A DNA stretch of 64,000 nucleotides from JAIRNF01 sp031551125 (GTDB lineage Bacteria > Bacteroidota > Bacteroidia > Bacteroidales > UBA932), in assembly GCA_031551125.1 (NCBI GenBank), contig JAVBOB010000004.1, forward strand, positions 62,001 through 126,000, written 5' to 3'. The position numbers and the translations under genes are program-made. Under the pieces are notes generated by a model that had not been told where the DNA came from, did not search any database, and saw nothing but the letters and a program-made list of their open reading frames with translations. The stretch's first letter is position 1. The number at the start of each line of letters is the position of its first letter. Below, piece after piece: positions 45,842-54,991 of the stretch.

Positions 45842-46620
45842 TTTTATTTACAGCAATTTTTCATCGGTTGGTACTGTCTCAGTCGTATTATCCACATAGG
45901 CATATTGTGGAATACTTCAGGTTGCCAAAACAACAAACATTCCGCAAAATCTACTCTTCCCGAAATACGTACTGTGTCATTCTTCCATTCAATGCTATCA
46001 TTTGATACCATCAGAGATAAGTTTTTTTCGCAAAACTCAAAAATGTTTCGAGTAGTATGTTTTAACAAATACACTAAAATGGGGAAGGGCAGGTTCCCTA
46101 TGATCTGAGCAAACATTATACGACTTCAGACTAAAAATTTGTCCAAATGAAGTACACCTAACAACATAATTTTAACCCGTTAAGAACTAAAATAACGGAT
46201 ACCCACAAATCATCCACAATCAACAATATTATTCTTATTTATAGCGCATTATAAATAAAGAAACTTTTCAGTTTCTTGTAAAAACATCGAAGTTTTAAAT
46301 TTATATTTACTTTATTATTGCACTGATTGTAAATCAGTTAATTGGGGCTAGTTGCTTTATATGCTTTGCCTATATTTTCTAGAGCCTATAGGCTTCTTAG
46401 CTTAGGTTCCAACCTAAAGCGGAGCAATAATGCAAGCCCAAAAGGGTTTGATGAAGCAATCTATCGCTCTTCTTTCTAATCAAATTTCAAATTGTCGAGA
46501 GGTAGGTAAAGGTTCGGAAATGTTAAACGATAGTGTGGGAAGTGCCACTACTATTGTTGATTTATTCAGCGGATATCTCGACTTCGCTCGACATGACGGC
46601 TCGGTTTTGAAGAAACCTAT
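45842..46620. other. Long gene-poor spacer
   Basis: About 780 bases without a convincing gene: open frames lack start signals or cross terminators. AT-rich leader-like sequence at 46260-46356 resembles 261-342. A frame on the reverse strand (45844-46116, 90 codons) has protein-like composition and could be a decayed gene, but I recognise no family. Confidence 0.35.
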
Positions 46621-46625
46621 AAAAC

Positions 46626-46663
46626 AAAAAAAGCCTGCGGTTATACAACCGCAGGCTTTTTTT
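46626..46663. terminator. Terminator of the PQQ-propeller-like gene
   Basis: AAAAAAAGCCTGCGGTT / AACCGCAGGCTTTTTTT, long perfect stem with a 4-base loop, T runs both ways. Confidence 0.88.
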
Positions 46664-46685
46664 GTCATCAAGTATAGTATGGGAA

Positions 46686-48578
46686 TTACTGCTTCATTTT
46701 AAATGCCTGTACCTCTTTATTATTGGCATAGAAAACCACCTTACTCACCTCATCTACTTGGTATAAGGGTTTATTGTTGTTGAATACCAGCTTATCCAGC
46801 TCTTCTCCGCTATCCTTTGATACTTCTACCAGTAGCTTCTGGCTGTTATCTCCCTTTGTAAAGAAGAACGCGCTGTTGTTACGCTGTTTAGACGCGTTGT
46901 AGCGGCTGCCTGCAATGGCGGTTAGGTAATCGCTTACCTCAATCATACCTAAGCCGGCATATACTTGGTTAACTCCTTTGCTGTGGTTGTTAGAGGCTTG
47001 CTGTCCGGCAGGAGCAAAGGCTCCGAAAACTACATTAGCGGCTCCCAGCTGAACGGTTACCTGTCCGACAGCACCCAAGAGCCCTGCGCCAACACTTAGC
47101 AGCTGACGGCCGGTTTCTCCCGGTTGTGTGTAATATTTCTGGGTCTTAACGTTACCACTGAAATCTGTAATAACATACTCCCAGGCGCTGGAAATGTAGT
47201 AGCCGTTACTGCGTGTTTCTACTAAAGAAATGTCATCAGCCTTTTCTAAGCTAAGCTTAAGGCCTTTAGGCTTTGCAGCGTTCTTTTCAGGATTAATTAT
47301 ATACAACGATTTGCCATCAAGCAGCACTAGGTTCTTGTTGGCAGCATCAAACATTACCTTGGCATCGTCATTTGTGCCCAGCGACCATAGTTTCTTTTTC
47401 TCACCCGTCTTGTAGCAGCCTACAAATTCAGGATAAGCAATTAGGTAGTAGCCACTTTCATAGTCGTAACGGTTGTAGTCCACATCTTCGGCAACATCAT
47501 CTATCTCTTCTGCCTTTTTCCATACCTTTTTACCATCTTCTCCTATCATCATACGCATGTTAGCGTAAGCAATCAGGTATCCTTCCGGAGTTTGCTCGAT
47601 AGAGTGTATTCTTTTTTCATCAAAATCTTTTTTCCATTTCTTGCTAGCATCGGCATACTTATAAAAATTACCACCACCGGTGGTTGCTACAAAAAAGTTA
47701 TCTCCAAAATCCTGCATCCAAACAAAGTTGTCATCCAGCTTCAAATCGTAAAGCGTTTTACCCGTTTCGGGGTCAACACCGTGAACGTCTTTGCTTAGCG
47801 CCATTGCTTTTGCAAAAGAGAGAGTTGCCGCAGCCAACATTGACTTTAATCCACCCTTAGGTTCAACAACCATAAGACGATCCCCGCTTTGGTTGAAAAA
47901 CGCATAGCCGGGATTCAGCTCACTGTTCCATCTGATAGCACCGGTATTCTTATCTAAGGATACCAGGTTCTTTCCGTACTTATATATAAAGTTGCCGTTG
48001 TTATCCATCATGGTAAGAAACTTACCGGGACTAAAGGGGTTAGATATAGCAGCCAGGGACTTTGATGCTTCTTTTAAACCGCTGGTACTTCCAATTGACG
48101 GACTAAGCCACTGTACCTTGTTTTGCTTTACATCTACACAAAATACCTTAACGTCGTTCTCAACAACAGCTTCCACCAACAACACTCCGGCAGGAATAAT
48201 TATATCATAATCTTTTATTCGTTTAATTTGGTCTCCGGCCTTATCCATAATAAGCTTACCGTCTCTAACATCCACCAAATTATGGTTGATAATTGCATAG
48301 GGGGTTGATGCTACTTCCTGATAGTTAGCATCGGTTTCAACAACGCTTGATAAGGATAGGAAAGTAGCCCTATCAACTTTCCATAGCACGCTTTGCTTGC
48401 TCACATCTATACCATAGTATGAGCCGCTTGTAACAGCAATGGGGATACCTGTTAGCTCATGAAAGTAGAGCTGCTGTATGCTACCTTCAACTTCAACCTT
48501 CCAATCGGCCGAGCGTTGCGCACTTACTGTTAGTGATGACAAGAACAGTAATGAAATGATAATGAGTAGTTTTTTCAT
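46686..48578 (-). CDS. Secreted PQQ-like beta-propeller protein
   Basis: 630 residues. Signal peptide to VSAQ, then repeated blade motifs typical of PQQ/quinoprotein-like propellers: YGIDVSKQSVLWKVD, VSLDKNTGAIRWNSEL, VDPETGKTLYDLKL, GCYKTGEKKKLWSLG, SLYIINPEKNAAKP. A Gly/Ala-rich hydrophobic stretch (~495-530) interrupts the C-terminal part. Without PQQ ligands visible it is probably a binding scaffold in the periplasm rather than an enzyme. Confidence 0.75.
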   Translation of the reverse strand: MKKLLIIISLLFLSSLTVSAQRSADWKVEVEGSIQQLYFHELTGIPIAVTSGSYYGIDVSKQSVLWKVDRATFLSLSSVVETDANYQEVASTPYAIINHNLVDVRDGKLIMDKAGDQIKRIKDYDIIIPAGVLLVEAVVENDVKVFCVDVKQNKVQWLSPSIGSTSGLKEASKSLAAISNPFSPGKFLTMMDNNGNFIYKYGKNLVSLDKNTGAIRWNSELNPGYAFFNQSGDRLMVVEPKGGLKSMLAAATLSFAKAMALSKDVHGVDPETGKTLYDLKLDDNFVWMQDFGDNFFVATTGGGNFYKYADASKKWKKDFDEKRIHSIEQTPEGYLIAYANMRMMIGEDGKKVWKKAEEIDDVAEDVDYNRYDYESGYYLIAYPEFVGCYKTGEKKKLWSLGTNDDAKVMFDAANKNLVLLDGKSLYIINPEKNAAKPKGLKLSLEKADDISLVETRSNGYYISSAWEYVITDFSGNVKTQKYYTQPGETGRQLLSVGAGLLGAVGQVTVQLGAANVVFGAFAPAGQQASNNHSKGVNQVYAGLGMIEVSDYLTAIAGSRYNASKQRNNSAFFFTKGDNSQKLLVEVSKDSGEELDKLVFNNNKPLYQVDEVSKVVFYANNKEVQAFKMKQ

Positions 48579-48666
48579 AAAAAAATATTTTTACTAGTAC
48601 AATTAGTTATTAATATAACATGTAAAAATAAGGTTTTTGAGGGAATAATCTATTTATATAAATAAA

Positions 48667-48697
48667 AAGAGCAACCATTGTAAACATGATTGCTCTT
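48667..48697. terminator. Terminator of the head-GIN gene
   Basis: AAAGAGCAA / TTGCTCTTT stem around a 13-base loop, 23 bases after the stop. Confidence 0.7.
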
Positions 48698-48719
48698 TAT
48701 ATCATTAAAATTCAGCACC

Positions 48720-49433
48720 TTAATTCTTATATGAAGCACCATCGGCAGTATCAATAATTGATGCTTGGAACTTTAGCGAGCTACTCTTAACGGTTGATGA
48801 ATTACGAGCAACAACCGAAAGCTTATCTGTTTTACCTTTTACTTGCAAATCTGACTTGTTTTCTGTTGAAACGGTTACATTACTGCACGCTACATCAAAG
48901 CTAGCTTCAGCAGAACCACTCATGTTAGCAGTAAGAGACTTCCCTTTTAGCTTCATACCTTTTATTTGAGCAGAACCGGTCATCTTTACGCTTACATCGT
49001 TCCCGGATAGCTCACCATCCTTAATTACTGCCGATTCTGATAGGTTGATATCGATATCATCTTTGGTGTACATCGGAGTTTTTAAAACAACTACCGACTT
49101 TCCAACTGCGCTTATTCCCTTCAAATCGCGTACGGTAACATAAGCGGCTAATAATTTAGACTTTTTCTGAAGAGGGCTTACCTTTAAATATAGTGTTCCA
49201 TCAACTACTTCAGTAGTTAGATTATCAATAGCATGGTTATCGGTTTCTACACGTACAAGCTGTTCATCTCCCTGTGTAAGAAACAGCTCTATGTCATCTC
49301 CAACCTGTATCTTGCCAAAGGCAGAAACGTTACGCTTTTCACTCAACGTTTTACCTTGTGCGTTAAGGCTATTTGACAATGATATACCACATAAAACAGT
49401 AAGTAAAACTAGGGAAATACGCTTCATAATCAT
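48720..49433 (-). CDS. Head-GIN domain protein (DUF2807)
   Basis: 237 residues. Signal peptide to LNAQG, then a right-handed beta-solenoid of short repeats (VSAFGKIQVGDDIELFLTQGDEQLVRVETDNHAIDNL start; TMSGSAEASFD-like, MTGSAQIKG, NMSGSAEAS turns), the standard DUF2807 pattern of Bacteroidota. Probably a surface or periplasmic adhesion/scaffold protein; biochemical role unknown. Start may be Met3 (49427). Confidence 0.85.
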   Translation of the reverse strand: MIMKRISLVLLTVLCGISLSNSLNAQGKTLSEKRNVSAFGKIQVGDDIELFLTQGDEQLVRVETDNHAIDNLTTEVVDGTLYLKVSPLQKKSKLLAAYVTVRDLKGISAVGKSVVVLKTPMYTKDDIDINLSESAVIKDGELSGNDVSVKMTGSAQIKGMKLKGKSLTANMSGSAEASFDVACSNVTVSTENKSDLQVKGKTDKLSVVARNSSTVKSSSLKFQASIIDTADGASYKN

Positions 49434-49668
49434 CTGGTTTTGAGGTTTAACACTTGTTTGCTGTGTGAGCCAAAGGTTTCACTATATCTAGCAATTCCTT
49501 TAGCTCATTATTACTAGCACAGCAATAACAATGCAAAAGTAAGGTCTAATTTCAAAGATTTTCAGTTAAGCCAAGCCTAAAGTCTTATTTTACGTTAAAC
49601 GGCTAGCTGATTCTATACCCAACTTTAACTTAACGCCTTATATTATCTGTAAATGTGTAAATCATCGC

Positions 49669-49676
49669 TACCTTTG
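49669..49676 (+). promoter_or_regulatory. rnpB promoter -7 box
   Basis: TACCTTTG matching TAnnTTTG, 6-7 bases before the 5' end of the RNase P RNA P1 helix. Confidence 0.7.
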
Positions 49677-49682
49677 CAGCCG

Positions 49683-50019
49683 CACCAGACCATTCTACCG
49701 CTCTTCTTTTGAAGGGAGGAAAGTCCGGACAAGATAGGGCACCGCGCTGCCGAAAGGGCAGGTATTCGTGAGGGTAGAGCCCCGTAACAGAAAAGAACCG
49801 CCTGTGGCTTACGTGGTAGGCCGGGGGTAAGGGTGAAAAGGTAGGGTAAGAGCCTACCAGTACCAATAGCAATATGGGTAGCTGTACGACTAGCGGCTTG
49901 CAAGGCCATGTACACCGACGTTAAGGGCTGCCCGCCCGTGTCGGGGGGTAGGTCGCTCAGATAAATGGTAGAAGTTTTGGTTTCGGCCAAAAAACAGAAT
50001 CCGGCTTATCGGTTTGGTG
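49683..50019 (+). ncRNA. rnpB: RNase P RNA (bacterial class A)
   Basis: About 337 nt. The universally conserved GAGGAAAGTCCGGAC appears near 49723 and the 3' conserved element ACAGAATCCGGCTTAT at 49993-50009. ATAAATGGTAGA near 49962 and GTAACAGAAAAG near 49785 are further conserved core pieces. The ends GCACCAGACC and GGTTTGGTG pair as helix P1, which fixes the boundaries. The RNA is the catalytic part of RNase P, which matures tRNA 5' ends. It sits alone between the head-GIN gene and the XRE regulator. Confidence 0.96.
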
Positions 50020-50027
50020 TTTAGCAT

Positions 50028-50059
50028 AACCTCGGTACACAAATGTATCGAGGTTTTTC
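50028..50059 (+). terminator. rnpB terminator
   Basis: AACCTCG / CGAGGTT stem with a 14-base loop and TTTCT tail. The loop contains ACAAATGTA, the same word as the operator array. Confidence 0.75.
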
Positions 50060-50093
50060 TATTTTACAACAAAATATACCCGCAAATATTGAT

Positions 50094-50629
50094 TACAAAT
50101 GTAATATCACACGACAACTGCTATCCGGTTACATTTGTATCAATACATAAAATCCACATTTGTATTGAATAGCAATTACAATATATCATACATTGAATAT
50201 CAGATATTTATATCAATTTATATGTAGTGGTTATTCAATGCATTATACCATAAGGTAGCCGGAAAGTAGAATAATGCATTGGTAGCAGGTTGAATTATGC
50301 TGATAACCAGTATTTAGCGCAAGTTATACTAAATAATCGGTCTAAATAGAGGCTATGCCCCCAATATCCTATAAATTAAAGATTATTACGGAACATCAAC
50401 CCTATTCCTACACATTCATTCCTTATTAGGCTAACCATTTAAGAATGTACACTCATAGAGTGAAGGGGCATTACCTGCTATTTTTACACTTAGCTGGAAG
50501 AACGGAGCATTTTTCATGAGTGATTTCTGCCTTACCTGATTATTGTAATGCCACAAATGTAAATCATTAAGGGCACATTTGTAATCAAAATAATAGTTAC
50601 ATTTGTAGATTAATCGGTTTACAAATATG
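50094..50629. promoter_or_regulatory. Array of TACAAATGTA boxes (operators/promoters) before the XRE regulator
   Basis: Copies of (T/C)ACAAATGTA, read on either strand: 50094-50103, 50130-50139, 50155-50164, 50552-50561, 50574-50583, 50598-50607 and a degenerate one at 50620-50629 covering the ATG. The last four are spaced 22, 24 and 22 bases start to start, about two helical turns. TACATTTG within each + copy also fits the -7 consensus. Between the clusters is AT-rich DNA with an inverted repeat CAATGCATTAT / ATAATGCATTG (50236-50281). Confidence 0.7.
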
Positions 50630-51043
50630 AATACCCGAATTCAACAGTTTTTAAATGCTGAAGACTTAACGCCAACCCGCTTTGCTGATGCTATAGGTGT
50701 GCAGCGTTCCAACGTTTCGCATATCCTATCCGGGCGAAATAACCCGGGTTATGATTTTATCGTGAAAATGCTCCAACGCTACCCATCCCTAAATGCCGAA
50801 TGGCTACTGCTAGGCAAGGGAAGCATGTACAAAGAAGCCTATATGCCCAGCTTATTTGATAGCAACCAACAGGTGGCAACAGCTATAGATGCTCCTCCGG
50901 TAGCAGAAGAGGCTCTCCCAAAAATAGCTACGGCTTCTATAGATAAGCCAGAAAATACGATTATTCAACCAAAAAGCGACAAGCAATTGGTAAAGGTATT
51001 GTTTTGCTATAATGATGGTAGCTTTGAAGCATTTGATAAGTAA
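50627..51043 (+). CDS. XRE-family transcriptional regulator
   Basis: 138 residues. Residues ~1-65 are a helix-turn-helix of the Cro/C1 type (FLNAEDLTPTRFADAIGVQRSNVSHILSGRNNPGYDFI), followed by WLLLGKGSMYK, common in Bacteroidota phage-like repressors, then a Pro/Ala-rich linker and a short C-terminal tail (KVLFCYNDGSFEAFDK). It has no LexA-type protease domain. The operator array overlaps its start codon, suggesting autoregulation. Host gene, but a similar box lies in the prophage at 55365-55374. Confidence 0.88.
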   Translation: MNTRIQQFLNAEDLTPTRFADAIGVQRSNVSHILSGRNNPGYDFIVKMLQRYPSLNAEWLLLGKGSMYKEAYMPSLFDSNQQVATAIDAPPVAEEALPKIATASIDKPENTIIQPKSDKQLVKVLFCYNDGSFEAFDK

Positions 51044-51165
51044 GGAAGAGGCAATAGAACAAGGGTAAAAGAATGCTAAATGGCCATTCTTTTATCTTTC
51101 ATCCTTGTTTCTTGTTCCAAACATATTGTCTTGCTTTTCTTAACTTTGCCGAAAATATATAGAAC

Positions 51166-52209
51166 ATGTATCGCTATATTATTCGTCCTATTCTTTTCCT
51201 GTTTAGCCCCGAAACTATCCACCATGTAATTGTTGGATTACTTAAGGTGAGCAAGTATATTCCGCTATCAAATAGTATAATAAGGCTTATATATAAGCGT
51301 AACACCCCAAACTTGGAACGAGAGGTATTAGGTTTACGCTTCAATAATCCCATTGGTTTTGCTGCCGGTTTTGACAAAGGAGCAGAGATAGCCAACCAGC
51401 TATCTGATTTTGGCTACAGCTTTATTGAAGTAGGAACAGTTACACCCAAACCTCAGCCGGGTAATGCCAAGCCTCGCTGCTTTAGAATTCCCGAAAGTAA
51501 AGCCGTAATTAACCGCATGGGGTTCAACAGTCAAGGTGTTGAAGTGGTAACTGAAAGGTTGAAAAGGCTAAAGAAGCGTAAGAGGCTTGTTATTGGCGGT
51601 AATATTGGGAAAAACACGGCCACCGCCAATGAAGAGGCTCCTGCGGATTATTTGTATTGTTTCCGCGCGCTATATAACCTTGTTGACTACTTTACGGTAA
51701 ATATCAGCTGTCCTAACGTCAGCAATCTCAGAGGGCTACAGAATACAGATTCTATGAAACGTATTCTTATCCCGCTTATTGAACATCGACGAACCGAACA
51801 GCAATACAAGCCAATTCTTTTAAAGCTATCGCCGGATTTAAAGTCAGAACAGATAGACGAAAGCCTTGCTGTTATTCAGGAGTTGGGTATTGATGGCGTG
51901 GTCGCAACGAACACTACTACAACACGTGAAGGTATTGATAAGCAAAGGGCCGAAAAAATTGGAAACGGCGGACTCAGCGGTGCGCCGCTTACCAAACGCT
52001 CGCTTGAGATGGTACGCTATATCAGCCGGCACACCAGTGGTAAGCTGCCCATTATTGGCGTAGGCGGCATAATGACAGAGGATGATGCAGTTAATATGCT
52101 AAAAGCAGGAGCAAGCCTTATACAGCTATACACGGGGTTCATATACCAAGGCCCTGCATTTCCTAAGCGCATCATTAAACGTTTACAGCAGGAAAACGTT
52201 AATACATAA
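51166..52209 (+). CDS. pyrD: Dihydroorotate dehydrogenase (quinone), class 2
   Basis: 347 residues. N-terminal membrane-associating helices (MYRYIIRPILFLFSPETIHH) mark class 2. FMN-barrel blocks GFAAGFDKGAE, GTVTPKPQPGNAKPR, NRMGFNSQG, GVGGIM and AGASLIQLYTGF are intact. Catalyses the quinone-linked oxidation of dihydroorotate in pyrimidine synthesis. Odd point: the catalytic-base position in NISCPNVSNLR is Cys182, whereas class 2 enzymes such as E. coli PyrD have Ser. A chromate-transporter pair begins one base after its stop. Confidence 0.96.
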   Translation: MYRYIIRPILFLFSPETIHHVIVGLLKVSKYIPLSNSIIRLIYKRNTPNLEREVLGLRFNNPIGFAAGFDKGAEIANQLSDFGYSFIEVGTVTPKPQPGNAKPRCFRIPESKAVINRMGFNSQGVEVVTERLKRLKKRKRLVIGGNIGKNTATANEEAPADYLYCFRALYNLVDYFTVNISCPNVSNLRGLQNTDSMKRILIPLIEHRRTEQQYKPILLKLSPDLKSEQIDESLAVIQELGIDGVVATNTTTTREGIDKQRAEKIGNGGLSGAPLTKRSLEMVRYISRHTSGKLPIIGVGGIMTEDDAVNMLKAGASLIQLYTGFIYQGPAFPKRIIKRLQQENVNT

Positions 52210-52761
52210 ATGAGGATCTATTTTGGCATATTCCTTTCCTTTTTCAAAATAGGAGCCTTCACCATTGGTGGGGGCTATGCTATGATTCCTCTTATTGAAC
52301 AGGAGGTAATTGACAAGAAGAAGTGGATTGCAAGGGAAGAGTTTACCGAAATGCTGGCCCTAGCACAGTCTGCTCCGGGGCCTATTGCCATAAACACGGC
52401 TGTATTTGTAGGCTATAAGCTGAAACGTAAGAAAGGTGCACTAGTGGCTGCGTTAGGAGCAATAGTTCCTTCCTTTGTAATAATACTGCTCATTGCGCTA
52501 TTTTTCAGCAACGCTATCAGCCATAACGAAACCATTGAACGTATTTTTAAGGGCATACGTCCTGTAGTGGTAGCTCTTATTGCAGTGCCTGCTTTCAATA
52601 TGCTGGTAAAAGTAGGACTTAAGTACAAGCCTTTAACAGTAGCAGTAGCTGCAGCATTACTTATATGTTTGCTTAACGTTTCACCTGTAATTGTAATAAC
52701 CGCTGCAGGAATATTAGGCGTATTAAACGGATTATACACTGAAAAACGAGCAAGGCAATGA
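52210..52761 (+). CDS. Chromate transporter, N-terminal half (split ChrA)
   Basis: 183 residues with ~6 TM segments. Motifs FFKIGAFTIGGGYAMIPLI and ALAQSAPGPIAINTAVFVGYK are the conserved ChrA repeat. Short-chain CHR proteins occur as two half-size genes that act as a pair; the partner overlaps its 3' end by four bases. Transports anions such as chromate/sulfate across the inner membrane. Confidence 0.93.
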   Translation: MRIYFGIFLSFFKIGAFTIGGGYAMIPLIEQEVIDKKKWIAREEFTEMLALAQSAPGPIAINTAVFVGYKLKRKKGALVAALGAIVPSFVIILLIALFFSNAISHNETIERIFKGIRPVVVALIAVPAFNMLVKVGLKYKPLTVAVAAALLICLLNVSPVIVITAAGILGVLNGLYTEKRARQ

Positions 52762-53282
52762 TATACCTGCAGCTATTCATATCGTTTTTCAAAATTGGGC
52801 TATTCGGCTTCGGTGGCGGCTACGCCATGCTTTCACTTATACGGGAAGAGGTGGTTGACGTACACTCATGGATAAGTACTTCCGACTTTACCGATATCGT
52901 AGCTATATCTCAAACAACACCGGGACCTATTGCTATAAATAGCGCTACCTACATAGGCTATACCGCCACAGGGAGTATTTGGGGCTCTGTCGTGGCAACC
53001 ACCGCTGTATGTATGCCATCCATCATCATCATGCTATTGCTATGCCGTTTTTTCTTCATGTTCAGGCACAATAAGTATGTTGGCTACGTACTTTCGGGAT
53101 TTAAACCTGCCGTTATCGGGCTTATTGCAGCAGCAGCTATCCTCTTGGTTAACCATAGCACATTTATTGATTATAAGAGTATTATACTATTTGTCGTAGC
53201 ATTTGTTGCTGCATTTCGATTTAAAGTCAGCCCAATAACCCTAATATTACTTGCAGGAGCAGCCGGATACCTGTTGTATTGA
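52758..53282 (+). CDS. Chromate transporter, second half (split ChrA)
   Basis: 174 residues, paralogous to the previous gene: FFKIGLFGFGGGYAMLSLI and AISQTTPGPIAINSATYIGY. ATGA overlap with the preceding gene implies translational coupling. Confidence 0.93.
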   Translation: MIYLQLFISFFKIGLFGFGGGYAMLSLIREEVVDVHSWISTSDFTDIVAISQTTPGPIAINSATYIGYTATGSIWGSVVATTAVCMPSIIIMLLLCRFFFMFRHNKYVGYVLSGFKPAVIGLIAAAAILLVNHSTFIDYKSIILFVVAFVAAFRFKVSPITLILLAGAAGYLLY

Positions 53283-53349
53283 TTATTGAATATTTTTTAT
53301 TGATAATTTGCCGTTCAATTAACTGCAGCTTAAACTTTTAACCTACAAA

Positions 53350-54603
53350 ATGATACAAGCAGACATAATAACCATTGGTGATGAAATACTGATAGGACAA
53401 ATAGTTGATACCAATTCAGCCTACATAGCCGAGCAGCTGAACAGTATCGGAGTTCGTGTTCGACAAATGACATCAATCGCCGATGATAAGGATGTCATAA
53501 AAAGTACGTTAAGCGATGCCTTACAATGCTCAGATATTGTGCTTATTACAGGTGGTTTAGGGCCTACAAAAGATGATATAACTAAGCACACATTAGGAGA
53601 TTTCTTCGGAGCCACAACATGGACTATCCATGAACCCTCTCTTAACAATATAACAGAGATGCTGAGTAGGAGGGGAGTAGCCATGAGTGAGCTGAACCGC
53701 AAACAAGCAGAGCTACCCGACTGTTGTCAACCTATCATAAACCCTAAGGGGACAGCACCCGCTATGTGGTTTGAACGTAACGGGAAGGTGGCGGTTTCAA
53801 TGCCCGGTGTACCGTTTGAGATGAAAGCGATTATACCGGATGTGTTACCAATGCTACAAAATCATTTTAAGCTGGCAACTTCCGTATATCATAAAACAAT
53901 GCTTACTTATGGAATTCCGGAGTCAACCCTGGCTGAAACTATTGAGGAATGGGAGGATAGCCTGCCTAAGCATCTTAAGTTAGCCTACCTTCCCAGTCCT
54001 GAAGCAGGTGTAAAGCTCAGATTATCAGCATACGGTGCCGATGAAAAAGTAATAGCCAATGAGGTAAATGAAAAGTTTAACCAGCTAAAACCCGTACTGG
54101 GAAACAGTATTTATGGCTATAACAACGAATCGCTGGAGATGGTTGTTGGCCAGCTGCTGAAGCAAATGGGCAGAACTCTTGCAACAGCAGAATCATGCAC
54201 AGGTGGTAAAATTGCCGCTCGGATAACAAGTGTAGCCGGGAGTTCGGCTTACTTTAGAGGAGCAGTAGTAGCATACGCCAACGAGGTGAAGCAGCAGCTG
54301 TTGGGTGTAGCAGAAGAGAATTTACAGCGAGTAGGAGCTGTAAGTCAGGAAGTAGTAGAACAAATGGCTAGGGGAGTACAACAAGTTTTGAATAGCGACT
54401 ACGCCATAGCCACATCAGGTATTGCCGGACCGGATGGAGGAACCGATGAAAAACCTGTAGGTACTGTATGGATAGCGATTGCCACGCCAAAGGGAATTAT
54501 AAGCAGAAAATACTGGTTTAACAGTGATAGAGGGCTGGTTACCAGCAGGTCAACGGCAGTAGCAATAAACATGCTCAGACTAGCAATATTAGACGAATCA
54601 TAA
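53350..54603 (+). CDS. cinA: CinA-like protein (nicotinamide-nucleotide amidase with MoCF domain)
   Basis: 417 residues. N-terminal MoCF/COG1058 domain (IITIGDEILIGQIVDTNS, LITGGLGPTKDD) and C-terminal PncC domain (ATAESCTGGKIAARITSVAGSS, ATSGIAGPDGGTDEKPVGTVWIA). The C-terminal domain deamidates NMN for NAD recycling; the N-terminal domain is an ADP-ribose pyrophosphatase in characterised homologues. A terminator follows directly. Confidence 0.96.
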   Translation: MIQADIITIGDEILIGQIVDTNSAYIAEQLNSIGVRVRQMTSIADDKDVIKSTLSDALQCSDIVLITGGLGPTKDDITKHTLGDFFGATTWTIHEPSLNNITEMLSRRGVAMSELNRKQAELPDCCQPIINPKGTAPAMWFERNGKVAVSMPGVPFEMKAIIPDVLPMLQNHFKLATSVYHKTMLTYGIPESTLAETIEEWEDSLPKHLKLAYLPSPEAGVKLRLSAYGADEKVIANEVNEKFNQLKPVLGNSIYGYNNESLEMVVGQLLKQMGRTLATAESCTGGKIAARITSVAGSSAYFRGAVVAYANEVKQQLLGVAEENLQRVGAVSQEVVEQMARGVQQVLNSDYAIATSGIAGPDGGTDEKPVGTVWIAIATPKGIISRKYWFNSDRGLVTSRSTAVAINMLRLAILDES

Positions 54604-54636
54604 AAGGAAAAGGCTGATTTACAGCCTTTTCCTTTT
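54604..54636. terminator. Bidirectional terminator after cinA
   Basis: AAAGGAAAAGGCTG / CAGCCTTTTCCTTT, 14-base stem with a 5-base loop, between convergent genes. Confidence 0.85.
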
Positions 54637-54646
54637 ATGATAAGAT

Positions 54647-54991
54647 TTATTCGTCCTCGGTCTCTTCCGCAAAAGAACCGGCATCTTCATCTCCCGCATC
54701 AGGAAAATCTTCTCCGGTGGAGCTGTTGTCCGAACCGAACAGATCTTTTTCAATATCATCTGAACTTGTATCTATTTTCACATCAACCTTAATCAGATAC
54801 GATGTGTCCTCAGTATCTAAGGTAATGGCATAAAAGAAATCGCCATTTCCTTTATCTACCTTAATTACATAGTCAGAGTAACCTTTGGGATATTTTTCTT
54901 TTACCAGCTCTAGGACTTCGGGTGAAAGATTTTTATAGCTGACTACCAATCTTTTCTTGGGTGAACTTGATTTTTTAGTGCTACCGCTCAT
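54647..54991 (-). CDS. Conserved small acidic-tailed protein
   Basis: 114 residues from the ATG at 54991 (an upstream TTG is in frame but unlikely). A basic Ser/Lys N-terminus (SGSTKKSSSPKKRLVVS) is followed by LSPEVLELVKEKYPKGYSDYVIKVDKGNGDFFYAITLDTEDTSYLIKVDVK and a Glu/Asp/Ser tail. No function is recognised; the pattern is that of a Bacteroidota conserved hypothetical. Last host gene before the prophage. Confidence 0.75.
   Translation of the reverse strand: MSGSTKKSSSPKKRLVVSYKNLSPEVLELVKEKYPKGYSDYVIKVDKGNGDFFYAITLDTEDTSYLIKVDVKIDTSSDDIEKDLFGSDNSSTGEDFPDAGDEDAGSFAEETEDE

Noticed and set aside
46430..46702. + strand open frame of 90 codons
   Set aside because: Reads through a strong terminator hairpin and into the opposite-strand gene; composition is not protein-like.
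49630..49990. Open frames on the reverse strand, 80 and 115 codons
   Set aside because: They lie inside the RNase P RNA gene, whose conserved elements and P1 helix are clear.
50094..50629. CRISPR or iteron-type plasmid origin
   Set aside because: Short boxes on both strands with varied gaps, no Rep gene; fits operator/promoter boxes before an XRE gene better.
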